From an uncultured Persicobacter sp. (lineage in GTDB: Bacteria; Bacteroidota; Bacteroidia; Cytophagales; Cyclobacteriaceae): a stretch of DNA of 64,000 nucleotides. The number at the start of each line of letters is the position of its first letter. Positions within the stretch are counted from its first letter, which is position 1. Under the pieces are notes generated by a model. It saw nothing but the letters and a program-made list of their open reading frames with translations, ran no database searches and had not been told where the DNA came from. The DNA lies in assembly GCA_947498325.1 (NCBI GenBank), contig CANMKE010000005.1, forward strand, positions 205,110 through 269,109. Reading direction: 5' to 3'. Positions 54,997 through 63,777 of the stretch are shown piece by piece. The position numbers and the translations under genes were made by a program.

Positions 54997-55866
54997 ATGA
55001 AAAATTTACTACCATCTCTATGCATATGCCTCAGTGTTTTTTTTCTGGCATCCTGCAGCTCAAATCAAAACGATCCCACCTCTCCCGACAATCCGGATCA
55101 TCCGGAATTACCACAAAGTGATTCGGCGAAATACATTCATGAGATTGTTGCTTACCATCCTGCCCCAGGTCAGTTTATCAATCAGAAAATTGGTACGCTT
55201 GAAGGCGCAAAAGCCCTGATCGGCAATAAAGACCACCTGCTCAGCCTCGGTGCATTCGGGGGCAGTGTAGTGGTTGGATTTTCTCCGGCAATCCAAAATC
55301 TTGACGGTAATGATTTCGTCATCTATGGCAATGCCTTCACGGGCTCGTCAGAAATGGGTATTGTTGCAGTGGCAGAGCAAGAGGATGGTCCGTGGTACGA
55401 ATTAAAGGGATCCGAATACGAGGCCCCAGAAACGATTAAGGGTTACGAGGTAACTTATCATAAACCTCAAAATGAACTTGACGATATTATTTGGACCGAT
55501 AATGAGGGCAAAAGTGATACTGTCAAATATATGGGACAGCTTACCCAAAATAAGCAATCGCACTGGCCGGCAAACGAGTCAAAAGATTTTACGGTAAGTG
55601 GTACCCGCCTGAAAAGTTTTACCGCCATAGAAAATGGCAAGATTGTCAATCAGAAGCCCGAGGGTGGGTTTGGCTATGCTGACATGAGTATTGGTGGCGA
55701 TGCTTTCGATATCGATTGGGCGGTAGATGAAAATGGGCACGCGAAAAAACTTCAGCAGATTAGGTATATAAAAGTTTATACCGGGCTTCAGGTGAATGCT
55801 TCCATCTTGGGAGAAGTTTCCACAGAGATCAAAGGGATAGAAAACCTGCATTATTCTGCCAAATAA
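54997..55866 (+). CDS. B12-operon surface lipoprotein
   Basis: A 289-residue lipoprotein starting at the ATG at 54997 (lipobox LASC), not at the upstream frame start. A linker rich in P, D, S and N is followed by a folded region with GAFGGSVVVGFSPAIQNLDGNDFVIYGNAFTG and WYELKGSEYEAPETIKGYEVTYHKP. This is a Bacteroidota cell-surface family repeatedly found behind B12 riboswitches next to BtuB. It probably helps capture cobalamin or corrinoids at the surface. First gene of the riboswitch operon, 12 nt before the receptor. Confidence 0.8.
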   Translation: MKNLLPSLCICLSVFFLASCSSNQNDPTSPDNPDHPELPQSDSAKYIHEIVAYHPAPGQFINQKIGTLEGAKALIGNKDHLLSLGAFGGSVVVGFSPAIQNLDGNDFVIYGNAFTGSSEMGIVAVAEQEDGPWYELKGSEYEAPETIKGYEVTYHKPQNELDDIIWTDNEGKSDTVKYMGQLTQNKQSHWPANESKDFTVSGTRLKSFTAIENGKIVNQKPEGGFGYADMSIGGDAFDIDWAVDENGHAKKLQQIRYIKVYTGLQVNASILGEVSTEIKGIENLHYSAK

Positions 55867-55878
55867 GCCATACGTCAG

Positions 55879-57810
55879 ATGACTCATTTTTTATCAATAC
55901 TGATGTGTATTGCTTATTTTGGTGCCTTAAATCCTGCCGACACTTCAAAAGCGGTTGTTCTGAAAGGGATTCAGGTTTATGATCTAAAAATCGAGGATCG
56001 CCAGAGTTTCAAACAGTCAAAAATAGATTCCTTAACTTTACAGGAAAATTTATCGGCTTCATTAGGGGACTTACTGACCTTACGCACCCCAATATTTATC
56101 AAAAGTTATGGTGCCGGTGGAGCGCAAACCATCTCCCTGCGTGGAACGGGCGCTTCGCATACCCAGCTATACTGGAATGGTATCAATTTGAACTCGCCTA
56201 TGCTTGGGCAGGTGGATTTATCGTTGTTTCCAGTATCTTTTTCCGACGAAGTGAAAGTGGATTATGGTGCCTCTTCCTTATTGTATGGAACAGGTGGACT
56301 TGGTGGTGCCATCCATATGAATAATAGGGTAGATTTTCAGCAAGTTACCGATTTTAGATTGTCGCAATCCATTGGTAGCTTTTCTAATTTTGTCAGTTCA
56401 ATGAGCCTGACCAAGGGAAATCACCTTTGGCAGTCGACGACCAAAGCCTATGTAAAAACGGTCAAAAATGACTTTCAATATTGGAATGTAAATATTGGAT
56501 CCGAGCCTGTTCATTCCACCAATATCAACGGTGAACAACAGCAATATGGGCTGATGCAGGAAGTTCACCGAAAACTGAATAATGGAGATCGAATCGGTCT
56601 GCGCCTGTGGGGCCAATACAACGATCGATCACTACCGCCAACCACCATTACGCCCGATAGCTACGGGTGGCAACAGGATGCAAGTTTACGCTCACTACTG
56701 GATTACGAGCGCAAAAGAGCCAATCATTTACTCACTGCCAACGTCGCATATATGAAGGAATTTGTGCGGTATAAGGACAAAAAATCAGGCAATGATTCCC
56801 GCAGCCTTGTAGATATTGTGCAGTCGAATATTCGGTTGAACCAAAAATTGAAAGAAAATATTTTCCTTAGACTCGGAGCAAATTATACCCTTGATATTGC
56901 CCATTCGGATAACTATGCGGAACCTCAGGAACTGGTAACAATAAGAAGAACGCAGTCCAAACAGGACGTATATTCCGAGCTTGAATACAGCCCCAATTCT
57001 GCCTGGACACTCTCGATGCTACTTCGGCAACAATGGATTGATGGCGACCGAAAGCCGTTCCTCCCCTCGCTGGGTTACAAATATCAACACGAAAATAACC
57101 AGCAGCTTTGGGCGTGGTCCGTAAGAGGAAACATTTCAAGGAATTTCCATGCGCCAAGCCTTAACGATCGCTATTGGTGGCCCGTGGGCAATCCGGATTT
57201 ATTGCCTGAAGAAGGCTGGGAAGGAGAAACAGCCTTTCAGATAGAAAGAAAAAGCAGTTCGTCCTATTTCAACAGCGAAACCACCCTGTTTTTCTCCTAT
57301 ATCAATAATTGGATTATTTGGCAGCCGGGTGTTTTCAATCTCTGGCGACCTGAGAATATGACCCTTGTTTTCAGCCGTGGCATTGAACAAAATTTCCGCT
57401 ACCATTTCAAAACAGGCCAATTGCAGCATGAGCTTTTCACGAACCTCTCATGGACAAAAGCGGAGAATCAAAAACCGAAAAATGACCGCGATGTCTCTGT
57501 GGGCAAACAGCTGATCTATACGCCAGTTTTCAGTTTGCAGGCGTATTACAGAGTCATTTATAAAGGCTGGAAAATCACCGTAGAAGAATCTGCTTACGGG
57601 AAGCGGTACACCAAAACCGATGAAACACAATACCTTCCCGCTTACCTGTTGACCAATATGGTTGTGGCCAAAGACCTTCGGTGGCACAAGCAACAATTTA
57701 ATGTACAACTCAGGATCAATAACCTGATGAATTACCATTATCAGTCTGTTGCTTTCCGACCAATGCCCCCAAGAAATTTCCTTTTAACGCTTTCCTATTT
57801 TGTGAAATAA
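55879..57810 (+). CDS. btuB: BtuB-like TonB-dependent cobalamin receptor
   Basis: A 643-residue outer-membrane receptor, without the carboxypeptidase-like extension. The plug shows LGDLLTLRTPIFIKSYGAGG, ISLRGTGASHTQLYWNGINLNS and VKVDYGASSLLYGTGGLGGAIHMNN, then a barrel of about 500 residues ending FLLTLSYFVK. The size and the short plug match BtuB-type receptors, and the riboswitch plus BtuG-like neighbour make cobalamin the most likely substrate. The Ton box is not clearly identified; it may lie in KGIQVYD near residue 30. Confidence 0.88.
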   Translation: MTHFLSILMCIAYFGALNPADTSKAVVLKGIQVYDLKIEDRQSFKQSKIDSLTLQENLSASLGDLLTLRTPIFIKSYGAGGAQTISLRGTGASHTQLYWNGINLNSPMLGQVDLSLFPVSFSDEVKVDYGASSLLYGTGGLGGAIHMNNRVDFQQVTDFRLSQSIGSFSNFVSSMSLTKGNHLWQSTTKAYVKTVKNDFQYWNVNIGSEPVHSTNINGEQQQYGLMQEVHRKLNNGDRIGLRLWGQYNDRSLPPTTITPDSYGWQQDASLRSLLDYERKRANHLLTANVAYMKEFVRYKDKKSGNDSRSLVDIVQSNIRLNQKLKENIFLRLGANYTLDIAHSDNYAEPQELVTIRRTQSKQDVYSELEYSPNSAWTLSMLLRQQWIDGDRKPFLPSLGYKYQHENNQQLWAWSVRGNISRNFHAPSLNDRYWWPVGNPDLLPEEGWEGETAFQIERKSSSSYFNSETTLFFSYINNWIIWQPGVFNLWRPENMTLVFSRGIEQNFRYHFKTGQLQHELFTNLSWTKAENQKPKNDRDVSVGKQLIYTPVFSLQAYYRVIYKGWKITVEESAYGKRYTKTDETQYLPAYLLTNMVVAKDLRWHKQQFNVQLRINNLMNYHYQSVAFRPMPPRNFLLTLSYFVK

Positions 57811-58914
57811 ATGAAAAAGTTGCTGTTATATTTTGCAATGTTATGGCTCATTTCTGCCTGTAATAACCCTGAGGATGCCCGTCCTGTGGATGTGAACACA
57901 CCGACCAAGGGGAGCTATCAAAATGGGGTTTTTATTGTAAATGAAGGGAATTTCGACTGGGGTGTGGGCACTTTATCCTTTTTGCATGATGCCACAGAAA
58001 ATGAAGCTCAACAAATTGACAACCTCATTTTTAAGGAAGCCAATGAGTTTGAGCTTGGCAATATTTTTCAGTCCATGAAAATTATAGGAGGCAAAGGCTA
58101 TCTGATCCTCAACAACTCCGAAAAAATAGTTATTATTGATCCTTACACCTGTAAATATTTGGATCAGATTGATATCCCCAAAGGGAGTCCAAGGTATCTG
58201 GAGCAGGTTACAGACGATAAAGCCTATCTGACCGAACTCTATGCAGGCTGTTTCTGGGTGCTTGATTTAAAAACAAATACAGTGACCAAAAAGGTAACAA
58301 CAGACGGCGGTTGGACGGAAGGCATCGCTACCATCGGTGATTATGCCTTTATCACCAAGGCTCGCACAATGTATGATTCCAATCAGGCCGATCAGGAACT
58401 GCTGAAAATTGATAAAAATACTGATGAGATTGTCGATAGGATGCCCCTGCCTAAGGGGCCAAAAAATGTGGTCGTTGATAAAAATGCTCAATTATGGGTG
58501 CTTTGTGAAGGGCAAATTGTTGGGGACTCCCCACAACTCGTTCGCATTGACCCTGAACAGATGAAAATTACCCGACAATTTTCTTTTGATAACCTCACGG
58601 CGACCTGGCCTGGCCATCTGAGAATTAATCGGGAGAAAAATACCCTGTACTATATTAACGGTGGGGTGTATCAGCAGCCTATTGACGCTACAACGCTTAA
58701 TAGCCAGCCTTTCATTCCCGTGGCAGAAAACCAAATTTATTATGGCCTGGACTTAGACCCGGCAAATGATGATATTTATCTCTCGGATGCCATTGACTAT
58801 CTGCAAAAGGGACTGATATTTCACTATAATCACCTCGGTGAACTGATCTCGAAATTCAATGCCGATGTAATGCCTAACCAATTTGTGTTTTGGCGACCTG
58901 AAGAGGATAAATAA
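57811..58914 (+). CDS. BtuG-like beta-propeller surface lipoprotein (YncE/DUF5074 type)
   Basis: A 367-residue lipoprotein (lipobox ISAC, Cys17) that starts at the base after the receptor stop. The body is a seven-bladed propeller by pattern: GVFIVNEGNFDWGVGTLSF, KIVIIDPYTCKYLDQIDIP, NAQLWVLCEGQIVGDSPQLVRIDPE, NDDIYLSDAIDYLQKG. BtuG proteins of gut Bacteroidota have this fold and hold cobalamin on the surface for BtuB. Here the same arrangement appears in a presumably marine relative. Last gene of the operon, ended by a terminator. Confidence 0.85.
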   Translation: MKKLLLYFAMLWLISACNNPEDARPVDVNTPTKGSYQNGVFIVNEGNFDWGVGTLSFLHDATENEAQQIDNLIFKEANEFELGNIFQSMKIIGGKGYLILNNSEKIVIIDPYTCKYLDQIDIPKGSPRYLEQVTDDKAYLTELYAGCFWVLDLKTNTVTKKVTTDGGWTEGIATIGDYAFITKARTMYDSNQADQELLKIDKNTDEIVDRMPLPKGPKNVVVDKNAQLWVLCEGQIVGDSPQLVRIDPEQMKITRQFSFDNLTATWPGHLRINREKNTLYYINGGVYQQPIDATTLNSQPFIPVAENQIYYGLDLDPANDDIYLSDAIDYLQKGLIFHYNHLGELISKFNADVMPNQFVFWRPEEDK

Positions 58915-58934
58915 CAGGCCTTTAAAGCAAATAC

Positions 58935-58990
58935 AAAATAGCTGATCATTAGGAAATCCCTTAGGGCCTCCGAATCATCAGCTATTTTTT
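58935..58990. terminator. long bidirectional terminator
   Basis: A stem of about 17 bp with two mismatches (58935-58952 with about 58970-58988), flanked by A/T runs. It separates the B12 operon from the convergent WYL gene. Confidence 0.85.
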
Positions 58991-58997
58991 TGTGTCA

Positions 58998-60599
58998 TTA
59001 TTTTTTTGCGCGTTCCCACCAGAAAATCAACATCCGGCGTCGGCGAGAAATATCCGTTGGTTCCAACTTCCAGAAGGTCTTGGGGTCAAGCATCAACAAA
59101 CTGCCTTTTTCTACGGAAAGATTATTCACCCTGCCACTCAGCGTCACCAGTTCCAAAGAACCCGTCTGTTCACCAAGACTGTCTAATGGCATCACGCCCC
59201 AAACAAAATCGTCTGTGTTAATATCATAAATGTCCTCCCCGGCAATTACCTGCTGCTGCAAACAATGGTTTATCCGTTGTGGCGTTAAAGGTAACTCATG
59301 GGTTTTACCGTACCACAATGTACTTCCTCCGAGCTTTATTCCGCCATTATATTGCTCACAAAATTGCTCGAATCCACTGTTCAAAATCATGTTGGACAAT
59401 TGCCCCATTTTCCCCAAAATATCGGGCATACAAAACGATTCCCGGGTATTGGTTTTATCTTGCAACCAACTGAAAAGATTATTGGCAATACCACGAATCT
59501 CTTCAGAAGTCCATAATTGGGATACAATTCCGTAACCGTTGAATTGCTTATATTGTGCCGATGACTTGGGCGCCGGAACCACTCCACCCCCAAGATTTTC
59601 CATCATTTTTTGTAAACGACGACGCAACCTGTTTTGCAATTTTACAGGTGCCAGTACTTTTATGCCTTCTCCGAAACGGATTAATTCTTCTTCAAGATCT
59701 GAGTTCAAAATCAGGTTCAATCTCAAATTCAAACCTGACTCGTCGTAGGAAAGTACTTCCTGAGATTTATGGATAGGCGAAGAAAGTACAAATGGCGCTT
59801 GCTTCAAATCCACGGTAAGCAACACTTCTTCTTTCTGATCATCCACAGGCTGACTAACCCCAATGATGTTTTGAAAATAACGATCAAGGTCATGATTTAC
59901 ATTAGCCACATACTGAATAGCGGAAGTGCGTACCTCAACAATACCATCCAAAGCCAATGCCTGTACCGGCACAGCCACTCCCCGAACGCCAATCACGAAC
60001 CAACGGCCACGAAATTCCTTCAAAAGGTATGGGTGGAAGATGATCTGCTGCGCATCGGCAATCTTCGAATCCCGATAACTCAGCTCAATAGCCTGACGGT
60101 GCTGAATAGCATGACTGATCTGTGCCAAAAAAGCCAAACTGCTCTCTGAATCACTTTCTTCAAATTGAAAAATATTCTGTTCAGGAAAACGATGTGCTTC
60201 CACCTTGTAGCCCAAACGCTGAATCAGTCCAGCAATATCCTGATAATAGGAAAAGCTCTGAAATTCAGAAAGATCATCGACCACCGCACTGAGTCGAGTA
60301 AAATCATTTTGGGTAAGCGGCAGCTTGGTGATCGAAAAATCAGGATCCTCGTAAGTGTAGAATTTACGATCCTGCACCTGAATTTTAGCATTATAGCCTA
60401 ATTCATCAGAGCGTAACATTTGTAAATCCAATTGCAAAGTTCGCTTCCCAACCCGCTTTCCTTCAGGCAATTCACCGGCTTTAATCAATGCCTGAGTGGT
60501 CACCTCAATTAAATCTTCTAATGAATACTTTTGCGCTCGGTCTCGCAAACACTTATCTATCGCTTTATATCTAATTAAAGCGCTCCGATTTACAGCCAT
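58998..60599 (-). CDS. WYL-domain transcriptional regulator with a C-terminal extension
   Basis: A 533-residue protein. N-terminal winged HTH (about 5-75), WYL domain at about 165-245 (ELSYRDSKIADAQQIIFHPYLLKEFRGRWFVIG), WCX domain at 255-336. WYL proteins sense nucleic acids or nucleotide ligands, often controlling DNA repair or defence loci. Typical members end around 330 residues; here about 190 more follow (340-533). The tail SLLMLDPKTFWKLEPTDISRRRRMLIFWW resembles the last strands of 2-oxoglutarate/Fe(II) oxygenases, but the expected His is replaced and no HxD is seen. Confidence 0.88.
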   Translation of the reverse strand: MAVNRSALIRYKAIDKCLRDRAQKYSLEDLIEVTTQALIKAGELPEGKRVGKRTLQLDLQMLRSDELGYNAKIQVQDRKFYTYEDPDFSITKLPLTQNDFTRLSAVVDDLSEFQSFSYYQDIAGLIQRLGYKVEAHRFPEQNIFQFEESDSESSLAFLAQISHAIQHRQAIELSYRDSKIADAQQIIFHPYLLKEFRGRWFVIGVRGVAVPVQALALDGIVEVRTSAIQYVANVNHDLDRYFQNIIGVSQPVDDQKEEVLLTVDLKQAPFVLSSPIHKSQEVLSYDESGLNLRLNLILNSDLEEELIRFGEGIKVLAPVKLQNRLRRRLQKMMENLGGGVVPAPKSSAQYKQFNGYGIVSQLWTSEEIRGIANNLFSWLQDKTNTRESFCMPDILGKMGQLSNMILNSGFEQFCEQYNGGIKLGGSTLWYGKTHELPLTPQRINHCLQQQVIAGEDIYDINTDDFVWGVMPLDSLGEQTGSLELVTLSGRVNNLSVEKGSLLMLDPKTFWKLEPTDISRRRRMLIFWWERAKK

Positions 60600-60759
60600 A
60601 AGTTATTATTTTTGAAAAAATGATTCAGACCACAAATAAGCATAATTTTTTGTAGCAGTGATTAAGAGGAACAATTTAATAAAATGCTCCATAACCAAAC
60701 ACAAAAAAGGAAAATTAAAAATTGACATACAAACAAAGTTTGCAGGTAATCATTAAAAA

Positions 60760-61839
60760 TCACTTAAAAATAGCGCCTTCTTCATGCGGTTGATTTTGAT
60801 TGATTTTGGGGTGCATCACCTTAAAAAACAAGGGAGGGACCAGCGCAAGCAGCATCATGCCGGGGTAACCTGTGGGTAATTGCGGCGCCTTCTGATGGTG
60901 GCGTAAAATTTGATATTTCCTGCTTGCAATAAAATGATGGTCGGAATGCCGCGACAACTCAAACAAAGTCGCTCGACCAAATAGGTGATTGGAATTCCAG
61001 GAATGCCAAACTTCTGCGCGCTCATACCTACCATGTTCCAGGACTCTCCGTCGCAAACCGTAATGCTCAATATAATTCACCGTCTCCAGCAAAAAGATCC
61101 CGAAAACACCTGCACCTAAAAATGCCAATAGTACGGAAGCTCCGAAAACAACACCTATAAAAACAATCAGAAGCCCCTGAAAAATATGCATCTGAATCAT
61201 TTGATTTTTCAGTGAAAAACGAGCGAATCCTTTCCGCTGCAATCGATCATTCTCCAACTTCCAGGCCCCTTTGTAGGCACCAAAAATCGAACGAAACCAA
61301 AAGAAAAACAGGGGCTCACCCGCCTTTGCTGAGGCTGGGTCTTGATCTGTTGCAACATTTTTATGATGCCCTCGATTATGTTCAATAAAGAAATGCATGT
61401 ATAGAGAGGTCGAGAGCATTGCCAGCGCAAACAGTTGAAAGTGGCGCTCTTTACGATGCCCAAGTTCATGCGCGACATTTATTCCAAACACACCACACAT
61501 CAGCCCCATAGCGGTAACATGCCCAAACCAGGAAACAGAAAACTGTGGTATTTGATCGATACTGACAAGGAAAAATGCCAAACAGGCGAAATGTGCACAA
61601 CAGGCCAACACTAAAATTAAATCGAAGAGCTTGGCATTGGCATATTGGCGCTCCTCATTTTTGCTGATATTCGCTTCGGAGGCACTGAAAAGTAATTCTC
61701 CGACTGGAATTACGACAAAAGCATAAAACAACGGCAAAAAAGTAAACGCACCCTCCAGCCGATAATTTAACACCAGCAAACAAGGAATCACGAAGGCAGG
61801 TAGATACCGCAAACTATGAATGAAAATAGAAAACTGCAT
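60760..61839 (-). CDS. AlkB-type di-iron membrane monooxygenase/desaturase
   Basis: A 359-residue integral-membrane di-iron enzyme. The His boxes match alkane 1-monooxygenases: HELGHRKERH (H124, H128), EHNRGHHK (H154, H158, H159), the NYIEHYGL signature and RHSDHH near residue 310. Six or so hydrophobic segments surround them. AlkB enzymes hydroxylate n-alkanes or fatty acids at the terminal carbon with O2, using rubredoxin. No rubredoxin or rubredoxin reductase gene is in the window, so electron supply must come from elsewhere; a fatty-acid or other lipid substrate is possible. Confidence 0.9.
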   Translation of the reverse strand: MQFSIFIHSLRYLPAFVIPCLLVLNYRLEGAFTFLPLFYAFVVIPVGELLFSASEANISKNEERQYANAKLFDLILVLACCAHFACLAFFLVSIDQIPQFSVSWFGHVTAMGLMCGVFGINVAHELGHRKERHFQLFALAMLSTSLYMHFFIEHNRGHHKNVATDQDPASAKAGEPLFFFWFRSIFGAYKGAWKLENDRLQRKGFARFSLKNQMIQMHIFQGLLIVFIGVVFGASVLLAFLGAGVFGIFLLETVNYIEHYGLRRRVLEHGRYERAEVWHSWNSNHLFGRATLFELSRHSDHHFIASRKYQILRHHQKAPQLPTGYPGMMLLALVPPLFFKVMHPKINQNQPHEEGAIFK

Positions 61840-61893
61840 TACTGAATATAAACAATTATATCCAATTATGCAGTTGAACGATCTTCAAAATTT

Positions 61894-62313
61894 TTAGTGA
61901 GGCAACTTGTCCCGCAGCAAACCATAGGTCAAAGTTCCCAATATCGCAAATACAATGGTGATGAGCATGAAACTCGCGCCAGTCCCCAAGATAAAAAACA
62001 TTGGGCCTGGGCAAGAACCTGAAAGTGCCCAACCGAAACCAAAAATCAGCCCTCCATAGATATAACGCTTTGGGCTCCCTGACTTATCAGCAATCGTGAT
62101 CGCCTGACCGTTTTGATCATGAACATCATTCTTCTTGATCATATAAGTCCCTAAGGCACCCACCGCAATTGCCGAACCAATGATACCATACATGTGAAAT
62201 GAATCAAACTGAAACATTTCATAAATTCTGAACCACGAAATAATTTCAGACTTGGTGAAAATAATTCCCAAAACAAATCCGAGTCCGATGTATTTTAAAC
62301 CTTTCAACAACAT
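61894..62313 (-). CDS. YeeE/YedE family transporter, C-terminal half protein
   Basis: A 139-residue membrane protein with about four helices. The GFGWALSGSCPGPMFFILGTGA block near residue 90 is the second-half signature of YeeE/YedE (sulfur-containing compound, e.g. thiosulfate) transporters, including the conserved Cys. It is encoded 1 nt after the stop of the partner gene. Bacteroidota often split the transporter in two, as here. The ligand is inferred from family members. Confidence 0.85.
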   Translation of the reverse strand: MLLKGLKYIGLGFVLGIIFTKSEIISWFRIYEMFQFDSFHMYGIIGSAIAVGALGTYMIKKNDVHDQNGQAITIADKSGSPKRYIYGGLIFGFGWALSGSCPGPMFFILGTGASFMLITIVFAILGTLTYGLLRDKLPH

Positions 62314-62314
62314 A

Positions 62315-62881
62315 CTAAGCTAAAAATAAGGGTAATAAAACATGTACCATCAAGAGGCCGCCTACAAAGAAGCCGATCACGGCAAACAGCGAACGCGACT
62401 GCAAGTTAGACAAACCACTGATGGCATGTCCTGAAGTACAACCTCCAGCATAACGCGCCCCGAAGCCTACTAAAAAGCCACCTAAAGCAAGAACCACCCA
62501 ACCCTGAACCGCAGACAGCGCCTTCCAGCTCATCAACTCAGTAGGGTAAAAATGATCCTGATAACTGACAATATGTAAATTTGCCAAAGCCACTGCCGTG
62601 CGTGCATTCACTGCAATGCCCCCCGCGACACCATTCAAATAACGGTGGGCTACAAATGCTCCGAGGACTCCCCCAAAAATGAACAGCAAATTCCAGCGCT
62701 GTGTACGCCAGTCGAAATTAAAGAATTCACACTTTTTCCCTGCACCAGCCATAGTGCAAGCCGTACGAAGCACGGCCGAAATCCCGAAACTTTTCCCAAA
62801 ATAAAGCAAGAAAAGGTACACCATCCCTATAATAGGGCCAGCGACCCACCAAGGCCAAGGCTGATTAATCCAATCCGTCAT
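62315..62881 (-). CDS. YeeE/YedE family transporter, N-terminal half protein
   Basis: A 188-residue membrane protein with about five helices. The conserved motif FGARYAGGCTSGHAISGLSNLQ lies near residue 140 and includes the Cys thought to relay sulfur species. Together with the following gene it would form a complete YeeE/YedE pair. A thiosulfate or sulfide-related import role fits the rhodanese at 3.5 kb, though no direct link is visible. Confidence 0.85.
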   Translation of the reverse strand: MTDWINQPWPWWVAGPIIGMVYLFLLYFGKSFGISAVLRTACTMAGAGKKCEFFNFDWRTQRWNLLFIFGGVLGAFVAHRYLNGVAGGIAVNARTAVALANLHIVSYQDHFYPTELMSWKALSAVQGWVVLALGGFLVGFGARYAGGCTSGHAISGLSNLQSRSLFAVIGFFVGGLLMVHVLLPLFLA

Positions 62882-63090
62882 TTTTTACAAATTACTGATA
62901 AACATGAACTGCTGAAATCGAACGACTTGAGCAGTTTTACTTAACTGATAACAAAAGTAATGCAGCCCATCAACAACTTTAGTGACTATTGTTACTGAAG
63001 GAAAAGGTTCAATAGGCACGATAAACGCCTATTTTTCAAAACATGATAATTGACAGATCATTAGCCTGAAATTATAATTATCTTTACCAC

Positions 63091-63312
63091 ATGAATAATG
63101 AAAATAATGATGCCTTGACGGTAGGCACGACCCTTCAAATGGGCAATAGCCAAATGAAGATTGTTAGTATTGAGGAAAAAACATACCCTAACGATCCCAA
63201 AAAGTACATGGTATATATTACCGATAAGCCAGTCTATCGGTCACGAAATATTATCAGTGTATATCGGGTAAACCAATGGCTGACGGAAGGCAGAATCAGT
63301 TTGGTGAAATAG
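63091..63312 (+). CDS. small hypothetical protein, 73 aa
   Basis: A 73-residue soluble protein, mostly beta-strand by pattern (LQMGNSQMKIVSIEEKTYPND, KKYMVYITDKPVYRSRNIISVYRVNQWL). It has a reasonable composition and a clear upstream AT-rich region. The strand pattern resembles small SH3-like or KOW-like barrels; I do not recognise a family. Divergent from the YeeE/YedE pair. Confidence 0.6.
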   Translation: MNNENNDALTVGTTLQMGNSQMKIVSIEEKTYPNDPKKYMVYITDKPVYRSRNIISVYRVNQWLTEGRISLVK

Positions 63313-63453
63313 GCCTTTTAGAGAGCACCCACGAAACACGATTCCCCTATTTTTGTAAAAGGCGGTCATCGATTAACCTACTTATGGCATTGCTTATTCA
63401 GCCCTTTGAAAAATTAATTTTCATGGATGATGGCCTGAAAAATTAGCGTACAA

Positions 63454-63479
63454 AAAAAGGCAAGATTACTCCTGCCTTT
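63454..63479 (-). terminator. intrinsic terminator of the small secreted protein gene
   Basis: A 10-bp imperfect stem around GTAA, followed by a run of seven T on the minus strand. Confidence 0.75.
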
Positions 63480-63498
63480 CAACGCTACTGCTTATCAA

Positions 63499-63777
63499 TT
63501 ATTTTACAATTTTTCTGCCTGATTTATCACTTTTCACCTTCTGAACAGTGAGAGTATCATTCTCAAGATCTTGCTGCTTCACCATTTCCTGTTCTGCTGC
63601 TCTTGCACGTCCAACTTTATCTGATTTACTCTGTGCCTGAAAATCCTGCACTGTGGCATTACCATTCAGCTTCTCCAGACGGGCTTTCGCTACCGCATTT
63701 TTGTTACTTTTAACTTGCGCTTCAGCGTTTACCCCAAACACCAATAATGCACCGACTAAAATTAAGACCTTTTTCAT
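63499..63777 (-). CDS. small secreted charged protein, 92 aa
   Basis: A signal peptide (MKKVLILVGALLVFGVNAEAQ) precedes a short, highly charged, low-complexity chain rich in K, D, A and Q (VKSNKNAVAKARLEKLNGNA, KSDKVGRARAAEQEMVKQQD). It probably is periplasmic and unstructured or helical. The function is unknown. It has its own terminator and resembles the other small basic or charged secreted proteins in this window only in general character. Confidence 0.7.
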   Translation of the reverse strand: MKKVLILVGALLVFGVNAEAQVKSNKNAVAKARLEKLNGNATVQDFQAQSKSDKVGRARAAEQEMVKQQDLENDTLTVQKVKSDKSGRKIVK

